From: a bacterium
GTDB lineage: Bacteria > Myxococcota_A > UBA9160 > UBA6930
Reading direction: 5' to 3'
Assembly (NCBI GenBank): GCA_024226235.1
Contig: JAAELW010000164.1
Coordinates: 1 to 42,283 of the forward strand
DNA: 42,283 nt
Positions 1 through 6,287 of this stretch are shown piece by piece. The notes below the pieces were generated by a model. That model was not told the origin of the DNA. It worked only from the letters and a program-made list of their open reading frames with translations, and made no database searches. Every line of letters begins with the position of its first letter. The first letter of the stretch is position 1. Both the position numbers and the translations under genes were made by a program.

Positions 1-51
1 CGTACTTGACGAAATCTGAATGGTCGAGGTCGCTGCTGCTTTCGTGGACAT
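1..51 (-). CDS. Possible 5' end of a second cassette ORF (partial)
   Basis: Reading the minus strand, an ATG at 51 is preceded by GGAGGG with a 4-base gap and opens a frame of 17 codons (MSTKAAATSTIQISSST) that runs off the window. It lies in the cassette beginning at the core site near 140. The product cannot be identified from so few residues. A competing reading is that this stretch belongs to a second attC site, because CTCTAAC at 77-71 (minus) is exactly the R'' sequence expected for that cassette. Confidence 0.3.
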   Translation of the reverse strand, partial: MSTKAAATSTIQISSST

Positions 52-133
52 GGTGTCCCTCCGTCGTGTTGTTAGAGTCACGTGGAGGTTAACAGCAGCG
101 GCCTTCTGCGTTCTGGAGCCCATTTCGCATAGG

Positions 134-268
134 CTCTAACGGATCGGCGTTAACCGGCTGGCAACAGCGCTGACCGGCCCCGACCCTGCCGAGATAGTAT
201 GCCGCCAGATGGCACTCAAGGTCAATTGAACCGAGCTGTTGACAGTCCGGTTCAACGCCTTGTTATCC
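134..268 (-). other. attC recombination site of integron cassette 1
   Basis: The arms 146-157 (GGCGTTAACCGG) and 247-259 (CCGGTTCAACGCC) pair over 12 bp with C253 extruded. The stem continues as 158-168 with 235-245 (10 of 11 pairs) after an extruded T246. Outside are the simple sites CTCTAAC (134-140) and GTTATCC (262-268), whose AAC/GTT triplets are conserved. Extrahelical bases all on one arm, two spacer bases on one side and five on the other, and a 66-base internal region match attC architecture. Both extruded bases lie in the arm next to 262-268, so that end is R'' and the cassette reads on the minus strand. The stop codon of the cassette gene (252-254) falls inside the site, as is common. 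Confidence 0.85.
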
Positions 269-590
269 GGCGGATCCACCCTGTTCGTCGGGGCGTTTCA
301 GGAAGGTGACAGGAGAAGCCACAGTCTCGGCATGTCTCTGGCGTCGAGAGGGAGAACGGGTGCTCGCCGTATCGAATTGGCGAACCACCACAGCTGGGGC
401 ATTGAATCCGATTCGTGGCCATTGGAACAGCCACGAAGACACCAACGAAGAGGACCAAGAACCAACGCGAGACAAGGAACGAAAGGATCGCGATCGGGAA
501 AAACGCCACGTATGGAATGGCAAGGACTCGATTGAACTGATCATGCACGCTCGGCATCGTGGTGTTGCTCACGCTACGCCCGCCGGATAA
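140..590 (-). mobile_element. Integron gene cassette 1
   Basis: On the minus strand the cassette starts after the G of a GTTATCC core (591-585) and ends at the G of GTTAGAG (140). The decisive sign is that its attC R'' (GGATAAC, 268-262) is the exact complement of G plus the first six cassette bases (TTATCC). This is what a circularised cassette requires, since R' is restored only on excision. It is 451 bp long and contains one gene (252-572) in the same orientation, as in typical cassettes. Its start is promoterless except for whatever lies in the attI region or intI transcript. Confidence 0.75.
252..572 (-). CDS. Cassette-encoded small membrane protein with zinc ribbon
   Basis: 106 residues from a GTG start at 572; an in-frame ATG at 557 is an alternative. 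I do not recognise a named family. Residues about 16-52 form two closely spaced hydrophobic segments split by an SRW turn, consistent with a membrane hairpin. They are followed by a Cys pair C58-x2-C61, a second pair C81-x2-C84 and C88, a likely treble-clef or zinc-ribbon site, and a basic C-terminal tail. The gene fills the cassette and its stop lies inside attC. Many cassette proteins are of unknown function and small membrane proteins are frequent among them, but no function is assigned here. Confidence 0.7.
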   Translation of the reverse strand: MSNTTMPSVHDQFNRVLAIPYVAFFPIAILSFLVSRWFLVLFVGVFVAVPMATNRIQCPSCGGSPIRYGEHPFSLSTPETCRDCGFSCHLPETPRRTGWIRRITRR

Positions 591-700
591 CTAGTATTCG
601 ACGGCCGGGCCCAATGCCCGACCAAGCCGACTATACACGAATGTGACCCCAGGGGACTTGGAAAAGCGGCGGCGATTCGGCTACTTGGCAGTTTCGACGT
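585..700 (-). other. Putative attI region / insertion point of cassette 1
   Basis: Between the end of intI and the first cassette core GTTATCC (591-585, minus) lie about 180 bases with no credible gene. The core at the right boundary of cassette 1 has no R''/L'' partner upstream, so it is the integron's primary attachment site or a fusion with it. The minus strand contains TATAGT near 632-637, a possible -10 for cassette expression, but no good -35 was found. attI sites are not conserved in sequence, so this is assigned by position. Confidence 0.45.
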
Positions 701-751
701 CTTATCCGGCTGCATGATATTCGGCCGCTGGATATCATGCGGCCGGATAAG
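701..751. repeat. Strong 20-bp hairpin between intI and the cassettes
   Basis: Bases 701-720 and 732-751 are complementary at 19 of 20 positions around an 11-base loop. Both arms end in CTTATCCGGC, which nearly repeats the cassette boundary sequence GTTATCCGGC found at 262 and 591. It lies 21 bases past the intI stop. There is no T-run on either strand, so it is not a textbook terminator. It could be part of attI, a fossil attC lacking normal simple sites, or a processing or termination structure for the intI mRNA. Confidence 0.7.
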
Positions 752-772
752 ATGCGGTTTCGATGTGATGCA

Positions 773-1753
773 TCAGAGCCTGTCGATTGGGCTCTTGACG
801 GCGAGAGGGCCGCGGTCGAGGACGTGGGTGTAGATCATCGTCGTGCGAACGTCCTTGTGGCCGAGGAGGGTCTGGACGGTCCGGATGTCGGAGCCATCCT
901 CGAGCAGATGGGTTGCGAAGGAGTGCCGAAAGGTGTGCGGGGAGATGCGCTTGTTCAGGTGCGCCTTGGCGGCTGCTCGGCGAACGGCGCGTTGGGGGCC
1001 CGACTCTGTGATGTGATGCCGGCGGACGATCCGTGAACGTGGATCCCGGGAGAGCTGTGCGGCCGGGAAGATCCAATGCCAGCTCCACTCAGCCCCGGCG
1101 TTCGGGTACTTGCGTTCGAGCGCGTGGGGAAGGGCGACTCCGGGCACCTCGTTTTCGCGGTCACGCTCGAACAGTTCTCGCACTCGTGCCAGGTGCTGTT
1201 CGAGGGGGTCTTCGAGCGAGATTGGCAGCAGGGTTGCGCGATCCCGATTCCCCTTTCCCTCTCTCACGGTGAGCTGGCGGCGCCCGGTGTCGACATCCTT
1301 GATCCGCAGCCTCAGGCATTCGAGTAGCCGCAGGCCGGAACCGTAGAGGAGGCCGCCGATCAGGGCGTGCTCACCGCTCAGCTGCGAAAGGACGGCGCGC
1401 ACTTCTTCTCGGGTCATGACCACCGGTAGTCGCCTCGGTGCTCGTGCTCGGACGGCATTGCCGAGGCCCTCCAGCTCCCGTCCGAGGACTTCCCGGTACA
1501 GGAAGAGCAAGGCCGCGAGTGCCTGGTTCTGCGTCGATGCGGCGACATGACGATCGACGGCGAGATGCGAGAGGAACTCCACCACCTCTGCGGCACCCAT
1601 CTCATCGGGGTGTCGAATATGGTGGTAGAGGATGTAGCGCCGAATCCAGCCGATGTAGGCCTGCTCGGTCCGCAGCGCATAGTGGCGTACACGAAGCGCA
1701 ACCCGAACTCGGTCGAGCAGTCTGGGGGGCGTTCCGGATCGGGTCTGGCCCAC
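773..1753 (-). CDS. intI: Integron integrase IntI (tyrosine recombinase)
   Basis: 326 residues from GTG at 1753, chosen because GGGGAGA precedes it by about 5 bases and the length and N-terminus then match IntI proteins. An in-frame ATG at 1918 would add 55 residues that merely mirror the opposite-strand intI remnant. The N-terminal SAM-like DNA-binding part contains [15 protein letters not shown]. The catalytic domain has R142 (GSGLR), K167, H273-x2-R276 (HTFRH), H299 (LLGH) and nucleophile Y308 (MIYTH), so the enzyme appears intact. The extra segment [20 protein letters not shown] (about 211-230) is the insertion that separates IntI from XerC/D. It catalyses attI x attC and attC x attC recombination with folded single-stranded attC. 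Confidence 0.93.
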   Translation of the reverse strand: MGQTRSGTPPRLLDRVRVALRVRHYALRTEQAYIGWIRRYILYHHIRHPDEMGAAEVVEFLSHLAVDRHVAASTQNQALAALLFLYREVLGRELEGLGNAVRARAPRRLPVVMTREEVRAVLSQLSGEHALIGGLLYGSGLRLLECLRLRIKDVDTGRRQLTVREGKGNRDRATLLPISLEDPLEQHLARVRELFERDRENEVPGVALPHALERKYPNAGAEWSWHWIFPAAQLSRDPRSRIVRRHHITESGPQRAVRRAAAKAHLNKRISPHTFRHSFATHLLEDGSDIRTVQTLLGHKDVRTTMIYTHVLDRGPLAVKSPIDRL

Positions 1754-1825
1754 AATGTCTCCCCGGGACCCGGGGGTACTGGGAGCGTAGCTCTCTCGGC
1801 GAAGCCCGCGCCGGGTGGAGAGGAA

Positions 1826-1966
1826 CGGCGGCATTTTCTCGAGCGCGGCCCGGATATCCGCTCGGTGCTGGAGCTGCTCGGGCACCGCAGTGTGAACACG
1901 ACGGTGATCTACACCCACGTGCTGAATCGTGGAGGCCCGGGAGTGCGCAACCCTCTGGATCTACAT
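1826..1966 (+). pseudogene. C-terminal remnant of a second integron integrase
   Basis: On the plus strand, the frame around 1832-1966 reads [18 protein letters not shown], then [13 protein letters not shown] and GVRNPLDL. This is the last 45 or so residues of an IntI, including the box II histidine and the catalytic tyrosine. The same frame continues to a stop at 2035 without recognisable homology. Nothing upstream encodes the remaining domains: the bases before 1753 are the 5' end of the intact, oppositely oriented intI. It therefore looks like a truncated second integrase left by an inversion or by insertion of the present integron next to or into an older one. Confidence 0.85.
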
Positions 1967-2146
1967 ACACCGCCGATGGGGCCTCAGGGATCGGGAAGAA
2001 GTCGGGGTTCGGGGGGAGACCCGGGCTCGCGGTGAACCGGGCAAACCGGATGGAAGGATCCGGGGCACGCCCGGCGGCGCTGTCGTATCCTCGGGGGTTC
2101 GTCACGTTCACCTCTGATCTAGACGGGGCTCACCCGCCACAGACCC

Positions 2147-3115
2147 TTGACTTCGGATCTCCTCACAACTCTCTTCGGCCTGGCCCTGCTTCTGGGTGGC
2201 GGCGACCTGATGGTCCGCGGCGCCTCGGCACTGGCCCACCGGCTCGGGGTCTCGCCGTTGGCGATCGGGCTCACGGTCGTGGCCTTCGGCACGAGCGCGC
2301 CGGAGTTGGCGGTCAACATCACGGCGGCGGTGCGCGGCAGTGGCGGGATGTCCTTTGGCAACATCATGGGCTCGAACATGGCGAATATCGGATTGATCGT
2401 GGCGGCCACGGCTCTCTACAAGCCGCTCCACGTACAGTCGCCGGTGATCGTCCGCGAGCTTCCGATGATGCTTCTGGCGACCGCGTTTGCGGCAGTTCTG
2501 GGCCTGGATGCTTGGATGCGCGGCGGTGAGAGCATCTATGACCGCTCGGATGGTCTGATCCTGCTGCTCCTGTTCACGGTCTTCATCTACTACACGGTCA
2601 ATGACGTGATCGCCCAGCGGCGGGCCCGGGCACCCGAGGCCTCGGAGCCGGAGATCACACCGCGGATGGGCATGGGCACCGCACTCGCTCTCACGCTGAT
2701 CGGGCTGGCGGGCCTGATCTACGGCGCCGATGTCACCGTGGATGGCGCGGTGGGCCTGGCCCGGGGCCTCGGAGTATCGGAAGCCGTGATTGGCCTGACG
2801 TTGGTCGCGATCGGGACGAGCCTTCCCGAGCTCTCGACCTCGCTGCTCGCCACGGCCAAGGGCTTTCCGGATCTGGCGATCGGCAACGTGGTGGGCTCGA
2901 ACATCTTCAACCTGCTGCTCGTGCTCGGTGCCAGCTCCACCCTGCGGGCGGTGCCGGTCCCCGTGGGCGGCGCGTTCGATCTGGCAGTCGTGGGCTTCCT
3001 CTCGCTCCTGCTGTTGGTCACGTCCTACACCCGGGGCCAACACATCATCCGCGCCGAAGCCGTGTTGTTAGGTATCTGCTATCTGGGATACATGGCGTAC
3101 CGCGTGCATTCCTAG
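2147..3115 (+). CDS. Calcium/sodium antiporter, CaCA (YrbG-like) family
   Basis: 322 residues, inner membrane. Two homologous halves carry the alpha repeats of cation/Ca2+ exchangers: AFGTSAPELAVN with GNIMGSNMANI in the first, and AIGTSLPELSTS with GNVVGSNIFN in the second. The acidic residues of the GTS(A/L)PEL motifs bind the cations. About ten hydrophobic segments are present with a short hydrophilic loop in the middle (about 163-177). The start is a TTG at 2147, the only start-like codon after the in-frame TAG at 2120 that precedes the conserved N-terminus; no clear ribosome binding site is visible, so the start is uncertain. It exports Ca2+ in exchange for Na+ or H+. The gene is convergent with nth, 13 bases away. 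Confidence 0.9.
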   Translation: MTSDLLTTLFGLALLLGGGDLMVRGASALAHRLGVSPLAIGLTVVAFGTSAPELAVNITAAVRGSGGMSFGNIMGSNMANIGLIVAATALYKPLHVQSPVIVRELPMMLLATAFAAVLGLDAWMRGGESIYDRSDGLILLLLFTVFIYYTVNDVIAQRRARAPEASEPEITPRMGMGTALALTLIGLAGLIYGADVTVDGAVGLARGLGVSEAVIGLTLVAIGTSLPELSTSLLATAKGFPDLAIGNVVGSNIFNLLLVLGASSTLRAVPVPVGGAFDLAVVGFLSLLLLVTSYTRGQHIIRAEAVLLGICYLGYMAYRVHS

Positions 3116-3128
3116 GCCCAGCGTATTG

Positions 3129-3782
3129 CTAGTTGCGGCGCGCTTCCTCTGAAATCCGACGCCTCGTCGCTGCCCAGCCACAGATCGCGCAACCCGCCAG
3201 GTCGTGGCCGCGCGCCGGGCAATGCTCACGGCCGAAGAAGATCATCTGGAGATGCAGCCTGTTCCACGCCTCGCGTGGGAAGACGCGCTTCAGATCGCGT
3301 TCGGTCTGCTGGACGTTGTGCCCGTTCGAAAGCCCCCAACGCGCGGCCAGCCGATGGATGTGGGTATCCACCGCAAATGCAGGCACGCCGAACACCTGCG
3401 CCATGACCACACTCGCAGTCTTGTGCCCGACGCCGGGCAGCGCCTCGAGGGCCTCGAAGCTCTTCGGAACCTCGCCGGCGTGCTCGCTGAGCAGCAGCTT
3501 CGAAAGTGCCTTGATGTTCTTCGCCTTCTGCGGGGCCAGCCCGCAAGAGCGGATCTTTGCGCGGATCCGCACAACCGGGAGCCGCGCCATCGTCAGCGGA
3601 TCGGGGCCGATCGCGAACAAGCCGGGCGTCACCTGGTTCACCCGCTCGTCCGTACACTGGGCGGAGAGCAGTACCGCCACCAGGAGCGAGAAGGGATCCG
3701 TGTGGTGAAGAGGTACCGGGGGCTCCGGATAGAGCCTGTCGAGCAACTTGTGGATGCGCCGGACTTTCTCGGCCCGCTTCAC
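3129..3782 (-). CDS. nth: Endonuclease III (DNA glycosylase/AP lyase)
   Basis: 217 residues from a GTG that overlaps the gor stop codon (GTGA, 3782-3779), indicating translational coupling. It removes oxidised pyrimidines and cleaves the abasic site in base excision repair. The helix-hairpin-helix LPGVGHKTA contains the Schiff-base lysine K121, and D139 is in the VDTHIHR motif. The C-terminal iron-sulfur loop is atypical: only C188-x9-C198-x2-C201 are seen, against the usual C-x6-C-x2-C-x5-C, with no fourth cysteine in the tail. Cluster assembly is therefore doubtful, although the catalytic residues are intact. Confidence 0.93.
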   Translation of the reverse strand: MKRAEKVRRIHKLLDRLYPEPPVPLHHTDPFSLLVAVLLSAQCTDERVNQVTPGLFAIGPDPLTMARLPVVRIRAKIRSCGLAPQKAKNIKALSKLLLSEHAGEVPKSFEALEALPGVGHKTASVVMAQVFGVPAFAVDTHIHRLAARWGLSNGHNVQQTERDLKRVFPREAWNRLHLQMIFFGREHCPARGHDLAGCAICGWAATRRRISEEARRN

Positions 3783-5134
3783 TCTTCCTGCACCTTCTCG
3801 CGCATCGTGACGAACTCCTCGGCCGCGGTCGGGTGGATGCCGATCGTCGCGTCGAACTGCGCCTTGGTCGCTCCCAGCTTCACCGCGATCCCGATCCCTT
3901 GCAGGATTTCCGGTGCATCTGCACCGATCATATGGGCGCCGACCACGCGATCGCTCTTCGGATCGACGAGCAGCTTCATCGCCGTCATCTCGTCGCGGCC
4001 GGTCAGCGTGTGCTTGATCGGCCGGAAGCTCGAACGGTAGACGTCGATCTCACCGAGCTGTGCTCGTGCCTCGGTCTCGGTCAACCCGACAGTCCCGATC
4101 GGCGGCTGACTGAATACGGCGGTCGCCACGTTGGTGTGGTCGGGCCGGGTGGGCTCGCCGCCGAACACGGTGCGCACGAAGGCCACAGCCTCGGCAAGCG
4201 CCACCGGTGTGAGGTTCATGCGATCGGTCACGTCTCCCAGCGCCCAGATGCTCGGCACGTTGGTCTGCGAGTAGGGGTCGACGAGGATTTCGCCGATCTT
4301 TCCCAGCGCGACGCCTGCCCTTTCGAGGCCCAGATCCTTCGTCTTCGGGATGCGGCCCGTGGCATACAGGACCTCGTCCACGACCAGATGGCTTCCATCG
4401 TTGAGAGCGAGGTGCAGGCCGTCGTCCTCCCGGCGGATCTCCGTGACGTCGGTCTCGAAGCGAAGGCTGACTCCCTTCTTCGGCATCTCCTCGGCGAGGG
4501 TCTTGCGCAGGTCGTCATCGAAGCCGCGCAGGAAGAGCGGGCCGCGATAGATCTGGTGGGTCTCGACACCCAGCCCGTTGAAGATGCCGGCGAACTCCAC
4601 ACCGATGTAGCCACCCCCGACGATCGCCGCGCGCTTCGGCAGTTGCTCGAGTGCGAAGGCCTCGTTCGACGAGATGGTGTGCTCGATCCCCGGAATGGCC
4701 GGAAGGTGCGGCCAGGAGCCCACCGCAACGAGCAGATGCTCCGCCGTGTAGTGACGTTCGCCCACTTCCACCGTGTGGGCATCCACGATCCTGGCCCGAC
4801 CGGAAATGCGCGTGACGCCAGCACCGTCGAGCAGCCGCTGATAGACACCGTTCAGCCGCGCGATTTCCTCGTCCTTGTGGGCGATCAGCGTCGGCCAGTC
4901 GAAGCTACTCGGCCCGACGCTCCAGCCATAGCCCGACGCGTCCTCGAAATCCTCCGAATAGTGCGACGCCAGCACGAAGAGCTTCTTCGGAATGCAGCCC
5001 AGATTGACGCAGGTGCCGCCGAGGCGGTCGTCCTCGGCCACCGCAACCCGCACACCCTGGCCAGCTGCCAGCCGACTCGCGCGCACCCCGCCCGAACCCG
5101 CACCCAGCACGAAGAGATCGAAATCGCGTCCCAT
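3779..5134 (-). CDS. gor: Glutathione-disulfide reductase
   Basis: 451 residues, a cytoplasmic FAD flavoprotein that reduces GSSG to GSH with NADPH. The FAD site GAGSGG is at about 12-17 and the redox-active disulfide is CVNLGC (42-47). The NAD(P) Rossmann motif GGGYIGVEFAG is followed by YRG, whose arginine fits NADPH 2'-phosphate recognition. A second FAD motif (ALGDVTD) and the catalytic dyad IGIHPTAAEE near the C-terminus are present. Length and motif spacing match bacterial glutathione reductases rather than lipoamide or mercuric reductases. It is the first gene of a gor-nth pair. A tandem 34-bp repeat lies just upstream. Confidence 0.93.
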   Translation of the reverse strand: MGRDFDLFVLGAGSGGVRASRLAAGQGVRVAVAEDDRLGGTCVNLGCIPKKLFVLASHYSEDFEDASGYGWSVGPSSFDWPTLIAHKDEEIARLNGVYQRLLDGAGVTRISGRARIVDAHTVEVGERHYTAEHLLVAVGSWPHLPAIPGIEHTISSNEAFALEQLPKRAAIVGGGYIGVEFAGIFNGLGVETHQIYRGPLFLRGFDDDLRKTLAEEMPKKGVSLRFETDVTEIRREDDGLHLALNDGSHLVVDEVLYATGRIPKTKDLGLERAGVALGKIGEILVDPYSQTNVPSIWALGDVTDRMNLTPVALAEAVAFVRTVFGGEPTRPDHTNVATAVFSQPPIGTVGLTETEARAQLGEIDVYRSSFRPIKHTLTGRDEMTAMKLLVDPKSDRVVGAHMIGADAPEILQGIGIAVKLGATKAQFDATIGIHPTAAEEFVTMREKVQEE

Positions 5135-5137
5135 TCA

Positions 5138-5205
5138 GACAAGATAGCGGGGACCGTCCGCCCGCTTCTACGACAAGATACCGGGGACCGTCTGCCCGCT
5201 TCTAG
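5138..5205. repeat. Tandem 34-bp direct repeat between gor and the transglycosylase
   Basis: Two adjoining 34-base copies (5138-5171 and 5172-5205) differ at three positions; both contain GACAAGATA, GGGGACCGTC and CCCGCTTCTA. The second copy supplies the TAG stop codon of the minus-strand lytic transglycosylase (5202-5204), and the first begins three bases upstream of the gor start. No coding function is apparent. Its core (GGGGACCGTCyG) resembles the short repeats at 7465-7500 and 22020-22044, which also sit on stop codons. Confidence 0.9.
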
Positions 5206-5900
5206 CCTCCGAAGGCGGTGGGCAGTTCGCCGGTGGCGCGGCGCAGAGCGTGGTAGCCGCTCATCACCGTGCGCACGTAGGGGCCGTGGGGGCGCCAGCC
5301 GCGCTTCAAGCGGGCGCGCACGCGGGTGGGACCGATGTGGTAGGCGGCCAGGGCCAGCTCCAGGTCGTCGAACTCGTGGTACAGCTCCGCCAGGTAGCGG
5401 ATCCCTATGGCCACGTTGAGTTCCGGCTGGAGGAGATCTGGCGTGCGGTGGAATGGCAGATGGTAGCGGTGGGCTACATCCGCACCGACGAAGGGACGGA
5501 TCTGCATCAGACCGAGGGCACCCCGGGGGCTCTTGGCGGACGGATTGAAGCGGCTCTCGTGGTCGATCAGCGCGAGAAGCAGAAGGGCTGGAAGGTCGTG
5601 CTCGCGCTCGGCCTGCACGATCTCGGCCGTCGTGGCCGCGAGTTCGGCGCTGGAGAGGCCCGGGGCGCGTTCGGTCAATACGGCCTCCACCGTCGCGAAG
5701 AGCGGATCCACAGGTTCGAGGGCTATGGGATCCGGGGGGGTGGGAACGGCGGGAGAAAGAGCCGCTTCGGGCACCTGGGACGGGTTCGGGGACGAAACCT
5801 GCGGCCGCTCGACGATGCTGGGAGGCTCTGCCGGAGGCGGGCTCGCACACGCGGCTGCGAAGAATGCGCACATCAGCAGTATGGGTAGGGAGCGGAACAC
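5202..5900 (-). CDS. Soluble lytic transglycosylase domain lipoprotein
   Basis: 232 residues from GTG at 5900, chosen because it gives a compact lipoprotein signal (FRSLPILLMCAFFAAAC, Cys18 as lipidation site). Longer in-frame starts would run through the divergent yhbY gene. A Pro/Ser-rich linker (about 19-60) leads to a lysozyme-like SLT domain with the catalytic glutamate in IDHESRFNP, then GALGLMQI, NVAIGIRYLAELY and ALAAYHIGP, a variant of the usual AYNAGP. Such enzymes cleave the MurNAc-GlcNAc bond of peptidoglycan with formation of 1,6-anhydroMurNAc. Anchoring in the outer membrane facing the periplasm is inferred. Confidence 0.85.
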   Translation of the reverse strand: MFRSLPILLMCAFFAAACASPPPAEPPSIVERPQVSSPNPSQVPEAALSPAVPTPPDPIALEPVDPLFATVEAVLTERAPGLSSAELAATTAEIVQAEREHDLPALLLLALIDHESRFNPSAKSPRGALGLMQIRPFVGADVAHRYHLPFHRTPDLLQPELNVAIGIRYLAELYHEFDDLELALAAYHIGPTRVRARLKRGWRPHGPYVRTVMSGYHALRRATGELPTAFGG

Positions 5901-5933
5901 AGCGGACTCGCATGCTAGCCTGCTTCGCTGCTC

Positions 5934-6251
5934 GTGGCCCTTTCCAACCCCCGCTCTCCCGCACCTCTCAGCGGTGCCCAGCGCAGATGGCTGCGTGGTC
6001 AGGCTCATGCTCTGCGCCCGGTCATCCAGGTGGGTGGGGGCGGGCTCAGCCAGGCCGTGCTCGGTGCGGTCGACCAGGCGCTTCTCGCCCATGAGTTGAT
6101 CAAGGTTCGGCTGATCCAGCCGGAAGACAAGAAGGCCGCCGCCCGGGAGCTGGCGGAGCGCTCCGGAGCCGAGCTTTGTGGTCTGGTCGGACATACGGTC
6201 ATCCTCTACCGGCCCCATCCTGAGGAACCGAAGCTCGAGCTGCCTCGTTAG
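5934..6251 (+). CDS. CRS1/YhbY-type RNA-binding protein
   Basis: 105 residues from GTG at 5934. A single CRM domain: LSGAQRRWLRGQAHALRPVIQVG at the N-terminus, the GGGGLS loop in the place of the usual GKGGLT, then AVDQALLAHELIKVRL and a C-terminal GHTVILYRP strand. E. coli YhbY, the closest model, associates with pre-50S ribosomal particles. The gene diverges from the transglycosylase (33 bases between starts) and is followed 33 bases later by the racemase on the same strand. Loop lysine replaced by glycine is a small deviation from the family pattern. Confidence 0.88.
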   Translation: MALSNPRSPAPLSGAQRRWLRGQAHALRPVIQVGGGGLSQAVLGAVDQALLAHELIKVRLIQPEDKKAAARELAERSGAELCGLVGHTVILYRPHPEEPKLELPR

Positions 6252-6287
6252 CAGTATCATCGTCTGTCCCATTCAAGGAGTTCTGTG

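Larger units (their letters stand above)
1..1753 (-). mobile_element. Chromosomal integron, reverse arrangement (intI, attI region, cassettes)
   Basis: An integron-type recombinase gene (773-1753, minus) is followed, downstream of its stop codon and on the same strand, by a cassette bounded by GTT core sites (590/140) with a foldable attC site at 134-268. In most integrons the cassettes lie beyond the 5' end of intI and point away from it. Here they follow the 3' end and are co-oriented, which is the reverse arrangement known for example from Treponema denticola. The left edge of the array lies outside the window, so the number of cassettes is unknown. The intI, attC and cassette boundaries are read directly from sequence; the element name is inference from them. 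Confidence 0.8.

Noticed and set aside
1438-2529. Long plus-strand open frame antisense to intI and running into the antiporter gene
   Set aside because: It is antisense to intI or out of frame with the antiporter, Arg/Pro/Gly-rich and without family motifs; only the IntI C-terminal fragment in a different plus frame is meaningful.
3557-5419. 620-residue plus-strand open frame across nth and gor
   Set aside because: Antisense to two clear enzymes with catalytic motifs; the translation is low in hydrophobic patterning and unlike any family.
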